A stretch of DNA of 64,000 nt, from NCBI GenBank assembly GCA_035464675.1, contig DATHSA010000054.1, positions 1-64,000 on the forward strand, given 5' to 3'. The translations under genes and the position numbers were made by a program. This DNA comes from JAUYIV01 sp035464675 (GTDB taxonomy: Bacteria > Actinomycetota > Acidimicrobiia > Spongiisociales > UBA11373). The notes under the pieces were generated by a model. The model made no database searches and was not told the origin of the DNA. It saw only the letters and a program-made list of their open reading frames with translations. Numbering within the stretch: the first letter of the stretch is position 1; every line of letters starts with the position of its first letter. This document shows, piece by piece, positions 16,983-30,259 of this stretch.

Positions 16983-17031
16983 GTCACCAGTCACCAGTCG
17001 CACGGGTCCCGGGCGACGAGTGACGGGCGGC
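16983..17031. repeat. Degenerate heptamer tract between rplU and rng
   Basis: GTCACCA, GTCACCA, GTCGCAC, GGGTCCC, GGGCGAC, GAGTGAC and GGGCGGC follow one another in 7-base steps. The tract fills the gap between the rng stop and the rplU start, in front of the ribosomal-protein genes. Confidence 0.75.
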
Positions 17032-17042
17032 CTCGGGCGGCC

Positions 17043-18572
17043 CTACTCCCCGTCCGGCTCGGGCATCTTCGCGCCCGCGGTGGCGGCGTCCTCGTAGAGC
17101 ACCACGCCCCGGCCGACGCAGGTCGGGCACACATGGGAGAAGGACTCGAGTAGCCCCTCCGACTCGTTCTTACGGGTCATCTCGACGAGTCCGAGATTGG
17201 ACACCTCGAAGACCTGGGTACGGGTCTTGTCCTTCGCCAGAGACTCGCGCAACTTCCGGAGAACCGCATCCCGGTTCTTCGAGACCTCCATGTCGATGAA
17301 GTCGATCACGATGATCCCACCGATGTCCCGCAACCTCAGCTGGTGGGCGATCTCCTCGGCGGCCTCCAGGTTGTTCTGGAGCACCGTCTCCTCGAGGTTG
17401 GAGTGCCCGACGAACCGGCCCGTGTTGACATCGATCACGGTGAGGGCCTCGGTACGGTCGATCACGACGTGCCCGCCAGAAGGCAGCCAGACCTTGCGGT
17501 CGAGCGCCTTGCGAAGCTGGTCCTCGACGTGGAACCGCTCGAAGATCGGCATCTCCTCGTCGTACAGGGACACCTTCGCCACCAGGTCGGGGTCGGTCTC
17601 CTTCAAGTACGCCACCACCTGCTCGTGAATGCGCGGATCGTCGATGAGCAGGCGGCGGAACTCCTGGGTGAAGTGCTCGCGAATCACGCGAATCACCATC
17701 GGCGGCTCCTCGTAGATGAGCCGGGGTGCGCCGCCCTTGGGGACGGACTCCTCGATGTCGGCCCACACGCCCAACAGTCTCTCGATGTCCGCTGAGATCT
17801 CGTCCTTGTTGGCGCCCTCGGCCGCCGTGCGCAGGATCATGCCGAAATCACCGAGATCCATCTCGCTGGTGATCTGACGATGGATCTCCTTGAGCCGGTC
17901 GCGCTCGGAGTCGGGGAGCCGGCGGCTGACCGATGGCGATGACACGTTGGGGTCGAGCACCACGAACCTGCCCGAGAGGCTCACCTCGTTCGTGAGCCGC
18001 GCCCCCTTGTGACCCATGGCGTCCTTGACGACCTGAACCAGAACCTCGTCGCCGACCTTCAGGGCCTTCTCGATTCGCGGACGCCGGCCGTCCTTCCCCA
18101 GTTTCAGATCCCCGGCGTATAGAACGCCGTTCTTCGGCTCGCCGAAGTCGATGAATGCGGCCTCCATCCCGGGGAGCACGTTGCGGACCTTGCCGACGTA
18201 GATGTTGTCGGTCAGCGACGGCCGGTCGGACCGGGCGACGTAATGCTCGACGAGGAGGGCGCCCTCGAGGACCACGATCTGGGTCTGGTGAGGGGTACGC
18301 CTGACCAGCATCTGCTTTCGGTCGGTGGTCGGCGGCGGGGCGATGATCTCCGGTTCGGGACGCCGCTCGGCGCGTCGGGACCGTCCCCGGCGTGGTTCGC
18401 GCTTCTTGCGTTCCTGACGGCCCCGCTTCGGAGGAGCCTCCGGTGCGACCTCGCGAACGCGCGTGATCTCGACGGTGCTACCGCCGATTCGACGTGTCGT
18501 CTTCTCCTCGACGGCTGTGTCGCCGACCCCGCGCCGGATGACTTCGGCGCGCTTCTTCTTGAACAAACCCAT
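17043..18572 (-). CDS. rng: Ribonuclease E/G family endoribonuclease
   Basis: A 509-residue RNase E/G: a short basic N-terminal extension (about 1-90), an S1 domain (about 110-190, DNIYVGKVRNVLPGMEAAFI), the catalytic core with the metal-binding aspartates in VIDVNTGRFVG and VIDFIDME, and a zinc-link motif CPTCVGRG near the end. It starts mRNA decay and rRNA processing. It lacks the long disordered C-terminal scaffold of E. coli RNase E, so it is closer to RNase G in length. The order rng-rplU-rpmA-obg is a common actinobacterial arrangement. Confidence 0.95.
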   Translation of the reverse strand: MGLFKKKRAEVIRRGVGDTAVEEKTTRRIGGSTVEITRVREVAPEAPPKRGRQERKKREPRRGRSRRAERRPEPEIIAPPPTTDRKQMLVRRTPHQTQIVVLEGALLVEHYVARSDRPSLTDNIYVGKVRNVLPGMEAAFIDFGEPKNGVLYAGDLKLGKDGRRPRIEKALKVGDEVLVQVVKDAMGHKGARLTNEVSLSGRFVVLDPNVSSPSVSRRLPDSERDRLKEIHRQITSEMDLGDFGMILRTAAEGANKDEISADIERLLGVWADIEESVPKGGAPRLIYEEPPMVIRVIREHFTQEFRRLLIDDPRIHEQVVAYLKETDPDLVAKVSLYDEEMPIFERFHVEDQLRKALDRKVWLPSGGHVVIDRTEALTVIDVNTGRFVGHSNLEETVLQNNLEAAEEIAHQLRLRDIGGIIVIDFIDMEVSKNRDAVLRKLRESLAKDKTRTQVFEVSNLGLVEMTRKNESEGLLESFSHVCPTCVGRGVVLYEDAATAGAKMPEPDGE

Positions 18573-18899
18573 GAACGAATCCCTTCGACGCCCGCGCCTG
18601 CGGGCCCTTGATTGAATCGGGCCGTCGGACCGGTGAGACGGCGCCCGCGCGGACCGGCGATGAAGGTCGGTCGCTGTGGTCGACGGAGACGGACGTCCTC
18701 ACTGAAATGCTCCGGTCTCGACGGAGGGGGTGGGCGATCCACCAGAGGATCTCGCCCACGGAACCAAACGTTAGCAGGGGGGTCTGTGATTCCCGGTAGG
18801 AGCCTCCCGTCGCCGGCTTGCAGCCACCGACAGGGCCCACGCCCTCCGGATGGAATCGGGCTGGTGACTGGAGGCTGGTGGCTGGTAGCTTCTTGGCAC
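18573..18899. promoter_or_regulatory. Divergent intergenic region between rng and tdk
   Basis: These 327 bases hold no convincing gene. On the minus strand there is an imperfect hairpin around 18733-18758 (GGGC/GCCC and GATCC/GGATC arms) that could lie in the rng leader, where RNase E genes are often autoregulated. A heptamer tract sits at 18859-18886. No clear -35/-10 pair was found for either gene. Confidence 0.45.
18859..18886. repeat. Heptameric tandem repeat (GGCTGGT)n upstream of tdk
   Basis: GGCTGGT, GACTGGA, GGCTGGT, GGCTGGT, ending 13 bases before the tdk ATG. This places a 7-bp repeat where the ribosome binding region or leader of tdk would be. Confidence 0.85.
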
Positions 18900-19502
18900 A
18901 TGGACCGCAGAGACGATCGGGGCTGGGTGGAGGTGATCTGCGGCCCCATGTTCTCGGGCAAGAGCGAGGAGCTGATCCGGAGGATCACCCGCTACAACAT
19001 CGCTCGGGTCCCGACACAGACCTTCAAGCCGGCCATCGACGACCGCTACGCCACCGACTCGGTCGTCTCGCACTCCTCGCTCACCACGGCCGCCGAACCC
19101 GTCGCCGACAGCACCGAACTGCTCAACCGCGTCAGAGAGTCGACAGTCGTCGTCGGAATCGATGAGGCGCAGTTCTTCGACGACGGCCTCGTGGACGTGG
19201 TCGCCCAGCTCGCCGACGCCGGTAAGAAGGTGATCGTGGCCGGCCTCGACCTCGACTATCTGGGGCGCGCCTTCGAGCCCATTCCGACACTCATGACTCG
19301 GGCCGAGTACGTCACCAAGAGCCTCGCCGTCTGCCACCGATGCGGAGGCGCCGGCATGTTCACACAGCGCGTGATCGCCTCCGACGAACTGGTCGTGCTC
19401 GGGGCCGAGGGCGCATACGAGGCCCGCTGCCGCCGCTGCTACGACCCCGGGGAGGGCCAGCAGGAGCGCCTCGAGATCGAGTCGGAGACCGCGCCAGGAT
19501 GA
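18900..19502 (+). CDS. tdk: Thymidine kinase (type II)
   Basis: A 200-residue enzyme that phosphorylates thymidine in the salvage pathway. The P-loop is GPMFSGKSEELIRR, the Walker B-like motif is VVVGIDEAQFFDDG, and two zinc-binding CxxC pairs are seen in CHRCGG and CRRC. The ATG at 18900 is the first start that begins with family similarity; the frame is open further back but only over non-conserved sequence. It overlaps the next gene as ATGA. Confidence 0.96.
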   Translation: MDRRDDRGWVEVICGPMFSGKSEELIRRITRYNIARVPTQTFKPAIDDRYATDSVVSHSSLTTAAEPVADSTELLNRVRESTVVVGIDEAQFFDDGLVDVVAQLADAGKKVIVAGLDLDYLGRAFEPIPTLMTRAEYVTKSLAVCHRCGGAGMFTQRVIASDELVVLGAEGAYEARCRRCYDPGEGQQERLEIESETAPG

Positions 19503-19900
19503 CGCCGGGGGCGCCCGACGGCGACGACGCACCCGAGGCGCCGGCCTTCGGCGAGTCGTTCGCCCGGAGGGCTCTTCATTGGGATGCGGCGTACTCCGTG
19601 GCCGTCGGCCTCGCCATCGCGGCGTTCGCCAGCTCCATCGAGCAGCACCTCGACGTGTCGGCGTGGGTGGTGGCGACGACGGGCACCGGCGCCGTCGCCT
19701 GGGCCGGCGTGCTGGCCTGGCTGGCGCGTCGTCCCGAATGGCGGCAGTCGGCGGGCATCGCCGCAGTGGTGAACGGAGTGTTCGCCCTGGCGGTCACGCG
19801 ATGGGCGGTGTCCCTTGGCGGGTCGAGCGGGGTGATCCTCGGACTGCTGGCGCTCCAGGTGGCCGGATTCGCCGTCGCTCAGGGAGCGAGCGCCAGGTAG
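19499..19900 (+). CDS. Small polytopic membrane protein, unknown function
   Basis: A 133-residue protein with an acidic N-terminus (about 1-25) and four predicted membrane helices. The ATG overlaps the tdk stop as ATGA, so it is expected to be co-translated with thymidine kinase. No family is recognised and nothing links it to nucleotide metabolism except position. Confidence 0.7.
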   Translation: MTPGAPDGDDAPEAPAFGESFARRALHWDAAYSVAVGLAIAAFASSIEQHLDVSAWVVATTGTGAVAWAGVLAWLARRPEWRQSAGIAAVVNGVFALAVTRWAVSLGGSSGVILGLLALQVAGFAVAQGASAR

Positions 19901-19928
19901 TGGGTGCTGCACCTCGTGAACGCAGCCA

Positions 19929-21077
19929 CTAGACCTTCGGGACCGGGCTCCTGGTCATCCAGATCGAATTGACGATCCCGACGCTGACGGCCATTGCCAG
20001 GTAGAAGGATCCGCCGAACGAGAGGAACGGCAACGGCAACCCGGTCACCGGCAGGAGTCCCACCGTCATGCCGACGTTCACGAACACGTGAAAGCCGAAC
20101 ATCGCCGCGATTCCGGTGGCGGCAAGCTGGCCGAACCGGTCGCGAGCTGCGGCGGCGATCATCAACATCCGCCAGATCATCACCGCGTAGAGCGCCAGGA
20201 CCAGGGTGCCGCCGACGAACCCCAGCTGCTCGGCCACCGCAGTGAAGATGAAGTCGGTCGTCTGCGACGGCACGAACGCCAGATTCGTCTGGCTCCCCTC
20301 GAAGAGGCCCTGACCGAACAGGCCGCCGCTCCCGATGGCGATCTGGCTCTGGTTCTGGTTGTAGTTGATCTCCAGGGTCTGCTCGCCGGGGCTGAGAAAG
20401 CCCTGCAACCGCTCGAGCTGATACTCCTTCAACAGATCGAGCTCCACGGCGACCACCAGGAGAGCGATGCTCAAGACGATCAACATGACCAGCTGGCGCA
20501 CCGTTGTCCCCGCCACGAACAGCATCACCAAGGTCACGAACCCGAACACCAGCATCGTCCCCAGGTCGGGCTGCAGGAAGATCAGCACCGCCGGGAATCC
20601 CACCAACGCCCCCACCTTGAGGAGGCGCGACCACTTCATGTTTCCCTCCTCGACCGGAGCGAGTAAGAGGGCAAGGGCGAGAATCACCGCCACTTTCGCC
20701 ACCTCGGACGGCTGGAGATCGAACAGGCCGAACGAGATCCACCGCTGGGCGCCCTGACGAAGGACACCGATCGGGCTGAGGACCGCGAAGAGGACCAGAA
20801 AGGCCCCGGCATAGAGGAAGGGGGCGAGAAGCTTCCAGTAGCGGTCCGAGATGATCGAAGAGACCAACAACAGCGCCGCGCCGATCCCCACGAACAGGGC
20901 CTGACGCACCATCTGGGAACTGCGACTGATGCCGGCTGCCTCGAGCCGCGGCGCCGAGGCGCTCAAGATCATGATCAAGCCGAGCGCGGAGAGCGCCGCG
21001 GTGATCCCGATCAACACGAAGTCGGGCCGGGTCCTCGTCGGCCGGGGCCGCAGATCGACGGCAGAGATGCTGCTCAT
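19929..21077 (-). CDS. rodA: RodA/SEDS peptidoglycan glycosyltransferase
   Basis: A 382-residue SEDS-family membrane protein with about ten helices. SEDS signatures include GAQRWISFGLFDLQPSEVAK, FLQPDLGTMLVF and the C-terminal GLLPVTGLPLPFLSFGGS. It polymerises glycan strands during lateral wall growth as partner of the class B PBP encoded directly upstream; the two overlap as ATGA. Its position in the mre cluster argues for RodA rather than FtsW. Confidence 0.95.
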   Translation of the reverse strand: MSSISAVDLRPRPTRTRPDFVLIGITAALSALGLIMILSASAPRLEAAGISRSSQMVRQALFVGIGAALLLVSSIISDRYWKLLAPFLYAGAFLVLFAVLSPIGVLRQGAQRWISFGLFDLQPSEVAKVAVILALALLLAPVEEGNMKWSRLLKVGALVGFPAVLIFLQPDLGTMLVFGFVTLVMLFVAGTTVRQLVMLIVLSIALLVVAVELDLLKEYQLERLQGFLSPGEQTLEINYNQNQSQIAIGSGGLFGQGLFEGSQTNLAFVPSQTTDFIFTAVAEQLGFVGGTLVLALYAVMIWRMLMIAAAARDRFGQLAATGIAAMFGFHVFVNVGMTVGLLPVTGLPLPFLSFGGSFYLAMAVSVGIVNSIWMTRSPVPKV

Positions 21078-23068
21078 CGCTCGGTGTCGTCCCCGGCCCG
21101 CAGGGCCTCTGGATCCTCACCGAGCAGATACTGGAGGATCCGCCGGGCCGCAGGCGCCGCCACCTGACCGCCGGAACCACCCTGGTCGATGACCACCGCG
21201 ACGATGAACTGCGGATCGCTCAGCGGAGCCCCTCCCACGAACCACGCGGTGTCGACATCCTCCACGTCGCCCTCCTCGGTGGCCTGAAGGATCTCGGCGG
21301 TCCCGGTCTTGCCACCCACCTCCTGGAAGCTGGCGCATTGCGAATTCGGCACGTTCTGCCCGCAGAAGCGCTCGAACGCTCGACGCGCGGTGCCATCGCC
21401 GCTGAAAGGGTCATCGAGGTTTCGCACCGCGGACACCACACCATGGAGATCTCGCTTGAGGGCGTCGACGGTCTCGGGATCGATCGCGACCGTGCGGGCC
21501 GCGCTGGGGAGGTTGGTGAAGATCACGTTGTTCTCCGAGTCCACGACCTCGGACACCACCCGGGGCTCCCACACCGTCCCTCCGTTGAGGATGGCCGCGT
21601 ACGCCACCGCCATCTGCAGGGGTGTGACGATGAGAGCGCCCTGACCCGTCGCGATGTTCATCAGGTCTCCGCCCGCCCAGCCACCCTCGGCGCGGACGAG
21701 CGGAGATCCCGCCTGCTGCTTCTCCTGGAACCACTCGCGGTCCGGCACCAGGCCGGTCGCCTCGAAGGGCAAGTCGATCCCGGTGCGGGACCCGAAGCCG
21801 AGCCGGCGCGCCCAGTCCTGGAGCAGGTTCTCGGACCATTCGATGTCGCGTTGCTGCCAGATGGCGAGGGCGATCGACCAGTAGTACGTGTTGACCGACT
21901 CGACGAGCGACTTCGACAGATCCACGAACCCGTGGCCGCCCTCCCTCCAGTCGCGCAGCGGAGGCGTGTTCGTGAAGAGCAGTTCCCCGTCGCTGAAGAA
22001 CGCGTACGGATTGCGCTCCTGGTCGATAATGTCCCGGTACTCCTCCTCGACGACCGGCGAGATGCCCTCCTCCAGCGCCAGGGTGTAGACGATCGGCTTG
22101 AACGACGATCCCGGCGGATAGTTGCCCTGGATGGCGAAGTTGTTGAGGACCCCGTTCCGGTCGAACGTCTCCCATTCGGTGGTGGTGATCCGCCCGTCGG
22201 CGAAGACCGTCGGGTCGAATGCCGGCACCGATGCCATGGCGAGCACGGAACCATCGCGGGGGTCGATGACGACCGCCGCAGCCCTCAAGACATCGGTCTC
22301 GCCCGACACCGCCGCCAGCGACATCGCCTTCTCCAGGGTGTCCTCGACGAACCGCTGGAGGTCGAGGTCGATCGTGGTCACGACGCTCCCACCAGGGCGA
22401 GGCGCGGTCTCGTCGATCACACCGAGGATCTCACCACGAGCGTTGATGCTGTAGGTGATCCGCCCCGGAGTCCCGCGAAGCAGGCGGTCGTAGGACCGCT
22501 CGACTCCGAACTTGCCGACTCTGTCGTTTGGGTCGATGCCCTGCCTACCGAGGTCCTCGGGGCCCGGAGCGCCGATGTAGCCGATGATGTGGGCGGCGGT
22601 GTGGCCCAGGGGATAGACCCGCACCGGAACCGGCTCGATGGCCACCCCCGGGAACCGCTCGATGTTCTCGAGCACGAACACCGCCATCGACTGGCTGATC
22701 GGATCACCGATCGAGAACCGGGTGCCGGAGCCCTGATCGATGAACTCCTGACGGATGTCGGAGGCGCGGATGCCGAGAAGCGCCGAGAGGTTCTGGATCA
22801 GGCCCTCCTCTCGATCGAGCGGGACGAGCTTGCGGTCGACCATCACTCGCAGGCTGGGGACCGTGCCCGCCATGATCTCGGTCCCATCGCGATCGAAGAT
22901 GTCGCCCCTCGGTGCCTCGATCGAGACGACGGTGATGCGCTGGCTGGCAGCCACCTCGAGCGAGTCCTCCAGGTCGGTCACCTGGAGGAACCACATGCGC
23001 AGCACCAGCATCACGAAGAGGGCGGCGATCATGATGCCGACCGTGGCGATGCGCCAGCCGGGCTTCAT
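21074..23068 (-). CDS. mrdA: Penicillin-binding protein 2 (class B transpeptidase)
   Basis: A 664-residue protein: one N-terminal membrane helix (about 8-28), a pedestal/dimerisation domain, and a transpeptidase domain with SSFK near residue 318, SVN near 391 and KTGT near 585, the three active-site motifs of acyl-serine transferases. It cross-links peptidoglycan for elongation with RodA. The ATG at 23068 overlaps the mreD stop as ATGA; codons upstream in frame belong to mreD sequence and are not used. Confidence 0.96.
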   Translation of the reverse strand: MKPGWRIATVGIMIAALFVMLVLRMWFLQVTDLEDSLEVAASQRITVVSIEAPRGDIFDRDGTEIMAGTVPSLRVMVDRKLVPLDREEGLIQNLSALLGIRASDIRQEFIDQGSGTRFSIGDPISQSMAVFVLENIERFPGVAIEPVPVRVYPLGHTAAHIIGYIGAPGPEDLGRQGIDPNDRVGKFGVERSYDRLLRGTPGRITYSINARGEILGVIDETAPRPGGSVVTTIDLDLQRFVEDTLEKAMSLAAVSGETDVLRAAAVVIDPRDGSVLAMASVPAFDPTVFADGRITTTEWETFDRNGVLNNFAIQGNYPPGSSFKPIVYTLALEEGISPVVEEEYRDIIDQERNPYAFFSDGELLFTNTPPLRDWREGGHGFVDLSKSLVESVNTYYWSIALAIWQQRDIEWSENLLQDWARRLGFGSRTGIDLPFEATGLVPDREWFQEKQQAGSPLVRAEGGWAGGDLMNIATGQGALIVTPLQMAVAYAAILNGGTVWEPRVVSEVVDSENNVIFTNLPSAARTVAIDPETVDALKRDLHGVVSAVRNLDDPFSGDGTARRAFERFCGQNVPNSQCASFQEVGGKTGTAEILQATEEGDVEDVDTAWFVGGAPLSDPQFIVAVVIDQGGSGGQVAAPAARRILQYLLGEDPEALRAGDDTER

Positions 23069-23577
23069 AGCCGGAAGGCCGCGGTGCGGCGGCGGGCGGC
23101 ACCCAACGTCCATGTGATGAACGGAAGGATCAGGCCCGACAGCAGGACGTTGTACGCGGAGGGGAGCATGATCTTCCTCACGATCCCTGCATCGGCGAGG
23201 GTCTTCTGGCCGAAGATCGTACCGAGGACCGCGAACAGTGCGAGTGCGCCCGCGGTGACCCCGAACACGAATGGGCCCAGGAGGCTGAAGTCGTCCTCGA
23301 GGCGGTCACTGAACCTCACGACGAAGAATGCCGTGGTCGTCGACACCAGCGCCCAGAGCCCCAGGGGCGAGTCGGCGAGCAGGTCGAGGATGAACCCGGC
23401 GACGAAGCCGACGCCGAGCGCATAGTCGGGAGGCAGGTGGCGGGCGTAGGCGATGACCACCAGTATCACCAGCGCCGGAGCCGCCCCGAAGGGGCGAATC
23501 CTGGCGAACAGGGTGGTCTGGAGGGCGACCGCGATCACCACGATCACGAGCGCGAGTGCGAGTCGGCGCGCCTTCAC
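23065..23577 (-). CDS. mreD: Rod shape-determining protein MreD
   Basis: A 170-residue integral membrane protein with about five or six helices and the MreD-like stretch RIRPFGAAPALVILVVIAYA. It joins MreB filaments to the wall-synthesis enzymes. The start is GTG at 23577, overlapping the mreC stop as GTGA; its own stop overlaps mrdA. Sequence alone is weakly conserved in this family, and position between mreC and mrdA is the strongest evidence. Confidence 0.92.
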   Translation of the reverse strand: MKARRLALALVIVVIAVALQTTLFARIRPFGAAPALVILVVIAYARHLPPDYALGVGFVAGFILDLLADSPLGLWALVSTTTAFFVVRFSDRLEDDFSLLGPFVFGVTAGALALFAVLGTIFGQKTLADAGIVRKIMLPSAYNVLLSGLILPFITWTLGAARRRTAAFRL

Positions 23578-24548
23578 GGTGACGACCCGGGGACGGTCGT
23601 GGTCGTCGTCGAGGTCGTGGTCGACGTGGTCGGAGGCGCCTCCTCCCCCTCACCCTCGGCCGGGCCTCCGGGGTCGGCAGGGGCGGTCGGGAGCCGCTCG
23701 AGCTCCTCCAGATCGTCGACGCCCGCCTCGTCGCGGGTGAAGATCAGCACCTTGACGAAGTCGACCCGGGTGACACCGGCGACCGGTTCTGCCTCGGTCA
23801 CAAGTGAGAACTGCACCTCGGAGCGTGCCGCCCGGGTCACCCGGGCCACCGCGATCCCCGCCGGGAACCGGCCGTCGGCAGTGACCAGGAGATCGCCCTC
23901 GACGACGGCGGTGTTGGTGCCGAACAACTCGAGCCGCATCGCACCCGACCCCCGCCCGGTGAGCACGCCGGTCTCCCCTGTGCGCTCGACGCGGACCGCG
24001 ATGCGCATCGTCGGATCGGTGATGAGTCGAATCCGTGCCACCGAGCCCGTGACCGCGACGACCCTTCCAATCAGGCCTGCCTCGTCGACGACGGGCATGT
24101 CGAGTCCCACGCCGTCGTCACTCCCCTTGTCGATGACCCGGACATGATCGAACTCGGACACCCCCACGGCGAGGACCTGAGCCGCGATCGAGTCGAGGTC
24201 CTGCGGCGGTTGGATCCCCAGCAGGGCCTCCAACTCGCCCACCCTCACCTGGAGGCTCTCGGTCTCCTGGAGCTCTCGCTCCAACTCGGCGACTCGTTCG
24301 CGAAGCTGCAGGTTCTCCTGGCGGAGGCTGAACATGTCCGAGATGTTCTCGAAGAAATCCGCCACCGGCCGGGTGACCGTGGCGACGGCTCGCTGCACGG
24401 GGGCGAAGGCCGCCTGGGTCCCATCACGGAGCGTCGAACCGAGACCCTCCCCCGAGCCGCGAAGGTCGATGGTCATGAGCGCGAGGCACAGGACGATCAG
24501 CCCGATGAAGATCCCGGTGGTCCGGTCGACGCTGCCTGGCCGCCACAT
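23574..24548 (-). CDS. mreC: Rod shape-determining protein MreC
   Basis: A 324-residue protein: an N-terminal membrane helix (about 12-30), a coiled coil (about 70-105, FSLRQENLQLRERVAELERE), the MreC beta domain (EFDHVRVIDKGSDDGVGLDM), and an unusual C-terminal tail of Pro, Glu and a Thr/Ser run. It forms the periplasmic link of the elongasome. It is followed by mreD with a GTGA overlap. The Thr-rich tail resembles the linkers of several secreted proteins in this window. Confidence 0.94.
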   Translation of the reverse strand: MWRPGSVDRTTGIFIGLIVLCLALMTIDLRGSGEGLGSTLRDGTQAAFAPVQRAVATVTRPVADFFENISDMFSLRQENLQLRERVAELERELQETESLQVRVGELEALLGIQPPQDLDSIAAQVLAVGVSEFDHVRVIDKGSDDGVGLDMPVVDEAGLIGRVVAVTGSVARIRLITDPTMRIAVRVERTGETGVLTGRGSGAMRLELFGTNTAVVEGDLLVTADGRFPAGIAVARVTRAARSEVQFSLVTEAEPVAGVTRVDFVKVLIFTRDEAGVDDLEELERLPTAPADPGGPAEGEGEEAPPTTSTTTSTTTTTVPGSSP

Positions 24549-24561
24549 CGTGGCGCGGCCG

Positions 24562-25596
<1,035 letters not shown>

Positions 25597-25789
25597 ATCC
25601 GCCCCTGTTGGAGTGCGGGGAGTGTACCCCGGCGATGAATTTGAGCACGCGAGAACCGATCCGACAGGGTCGTTGTGCCCGAGAAGAGCCCCTGGCCACC
25701 AGCAAGAAGGCCCTCCGCCATCCGCCTTCGGCAAGACGCGTGCCGGGTGAAATCCCGAGAGAATCCTCGCGAGAGGAGCCTTCTCCTGC

Positions 25790-25824
25790 GGAGGGCGGAG
25801 GGCGGACGGCGGTCGGCGGCCTGC
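25790..25824. repeat. Heptamer tract ending on the ndk stop codon
   Basis: GGAGGGC, GGAGGGC, GGACGGC, GGTCGGC and GGCCTGC follow in 7-base steps, and the last unit ends on the final base of the ndk stop codon (25824-25826 on the plus strand). The border between repeat and gene is exact. Confidence 0.8.
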
Positions 25825-26222
25825 TACTCGAAGAAGATCTCCAGCTCGCGCTCGGCACTCTCTGGCGAGTCGGAACCGTGGACGATGTTCTCGGTGATGA
25901 TCGTCCCGAGATCCCCGCGGATCGTCCCCGGGGCGGCGTCGAGGGGGTTGGTGGCGCCCATGAGGCCCCGGGCCACTGCCACCGCCGACGGGCCGGACCA
26001 CTCCATGGCCACGACCGGGCCGCTTGTGATGAAGGACACCAGATCGTCGAAGAACGGCTTGTCGACGTGCTCCGCATAGTGGCGCCGCGCCATCTCCTCG
26101 GGGATGGTGAGCATGCGGAGGCGCTCCAGGATGAGTCCCTTGCGCTCGAACCTCGTCATGACCTCTCCGACGAGCCCGCGCCGAACACCATCCGGCTTGA
26201 CCATGACAAACGTGCGTTCCAT
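25824..26222 (-). CDS. ndk: Nucleoside diphosphate kinase
   Basis: A 132-residue Ndk that equalises nucleoside di- and triphosphate pools. The phosphohistidine is His115 in ENIVHGSDSPESA; other signatures are MVKPDGVRRGLVGE near the start and GATNPLDAAPGTIRGD. Length and motifs are standard. Heptamer tracts flank it on both sides (25790-25824 and 26245-26272). Confidence 0.97.
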   Translation of the reverse strand: MERTFVMVKPDGVRRGLVGEVMTRFERKGLILERLRMLTIPEEMARRHYAEHVDKPFFDDLVSFITSGPVVAMEWSGPSAVAVARGLMGATNPLDAAPGTIRGDLGTIITENIVHGSDSPESAERELEIFFE

Positions 26223-26244
26223 GTGGAGGCGGATGGTACAGAAT

Positions 26245-26272
26245 CGTTGCCCGTTCCCCGTTCCCCGTTGCC
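26245..26272. repeat. Heptameric tandem repeat (CGTTSCC)n between folC and ndk
   Basis: CGTTGCC, CGTTCCC, CGTTCCC, CGTTGCC in exact 7-base steps, 22 bases upstream of the ndk start. A weaker continuation (GTGACGG, GCAACGG) lies nearer the folC stop. Confidence 0.88.
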
Positions 26273-26310
26273 CGGGCGGAGAGAACGCGGGTGACGGGCA
26301 ACGGTCGCCG

Positions 26311-27593
26311 TCAGGCGACCCCCAGCGCCTTCCTCGCCTCGGCGACGACGTAGATCGAGCCGGTGATCAGGATCGGATCGCCGGTGGCCATCGCCTCGGC
26401 CACGGCGGCGGCCACCGAGGCGTGGGCGGTGGCATCGACGCCGAGACGCTCCCGGGCGAGGGACGCCATGGTCTCGGCCTCGAGCGCCCGCGGGCTGTCG
26501 GCTGCCGCCGAGTGGACCTCCTGCACCAGCCCGTCGAGATGTCGAAGCATCGCCGGGACGTCTTTGTCCGCCATCGCGCCGACCACTGCGACCCAACGGA
26601 TATCCGGGAACTCCTCGCGCAGTGCCGTCGCCAGGGCGTGCATCCCCTGGGGGTTGTGGGCCCCGTCGGTGAGGATCAGCGGGTCACCCGCCACGAGCTC
26701 CATCCGCCCTGGAGAGGTCACGGTGGCCGCGGCCTCGCGTACCCCCGCCTCGTCGAGCGCACGATCGAACAGGGCCTCGACTGCTGCCACCGCGGTGGCG
26801 AAGTTGGTGACCTGATGCCTGCCCCGGAGACCCAGCCTCACGTCCTCGTAGGCCCCGAAGACGCCCTCCAGGTCGAATGCCCATCCGCCTTCCGTCCGCC
26901 CGGGGTCGACGATGCGGTAGTCCTCCCCCAGCCTCAGCCACCGGGCGTTCTGCTCTCTGACACGGGTTTCGGCGACCTCGAGCGCCTCCGGATCCAGGTC
27001 CCCGGTGACCAGGACCCCCTGGTCGTCGAGAATCGCCAGCTTCTCGGCCGCGATCTCGGGGATGGTGTCGCCCAGATAGGCGGTGTGCTCCAGGCCGATG
27101 GTGGTGATCACCGCCACCGTCGACGTGGCGGCGTTGGTGGCGTCGAGCCTGCCACCCAATCCGGTCTCCACCACACCGACGTCGACCGCTCGCTCGGCGA
27201 ACCATGCGAAGGCCAGCGCCGCTGTGAGTTCGAAGTACGTCACGAGATCCCCGGTCCGTTCCTCGTAGAGGTCCACGATCGGGGCGATGTCGGCGACGGC
27301 CTCGGCGAACTCGCCCGGGGTCATGGGGAACCCGTTCAGGTGATAGCGCTGCTCCACGGCGTCCAGGTGGGGTGACGTGAACAAGCCGGCTCCGAGACCA
27401 TGCGCCGCGACAAGGGTCATGATCATTCGCGCGGTCGACGTCTTCCCGTTGGATCCGGCTATGTGAATGATCGGATACGCCTCGTCCGGCCGGGCCAATA
27501 TGTCGAGCAGGCCCGTGATCCGGTCCAGCCCGGGTTTGACCCCGCGCCCGATGTGGGAGTCCAGGTAGGCGACGGCGGCTTCGTAGTCCGTGA

Positions 27594-27597
<4 letters not shown>
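26311..27597 (-). CDS. folC: Folylpolyglutamate/dihydrofolate synthase FolC
   Basis: Mur-ligase-like enzyme adding glutamate to folates; P-loop HIAGSNGKTSTARM, then FTSPHLDAVEQRY and a C-terminal domain with LTDGAHNPQGMHAL. The first canonical start is TTG at 27498, but family-like sequence continues for 33 codons further upstream (TDYEAAVAYLDSHIGRG, LDRITGLLDILARPDE), and no ATG, GTG or TTG is in frame there. An ATA at 27597 overlaps the valS stop as ATAG, the same 4-nt geometry as other junctions, and is taken as the start (428 residues). A sequencing error turning ATG to ATA would look the same. Confidence 0.9.
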
Positions 27598-30185
<2,588 letters not shown>

Positions 30186-30259
30186 CAGCGCTCGTCATCA
30201 TCGTGGAGCGAGTGTAGAGCACGCGGGCGCCAGACGCAGTCGGCTCTACCCTGCACCGG

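Noticed and set aside
21338..23425. 695-codon plus-strand open frame opposite mrdA and mreD
   Set aside because: It is antisense to proteins with clear active-site motifs and has no family resemblance.
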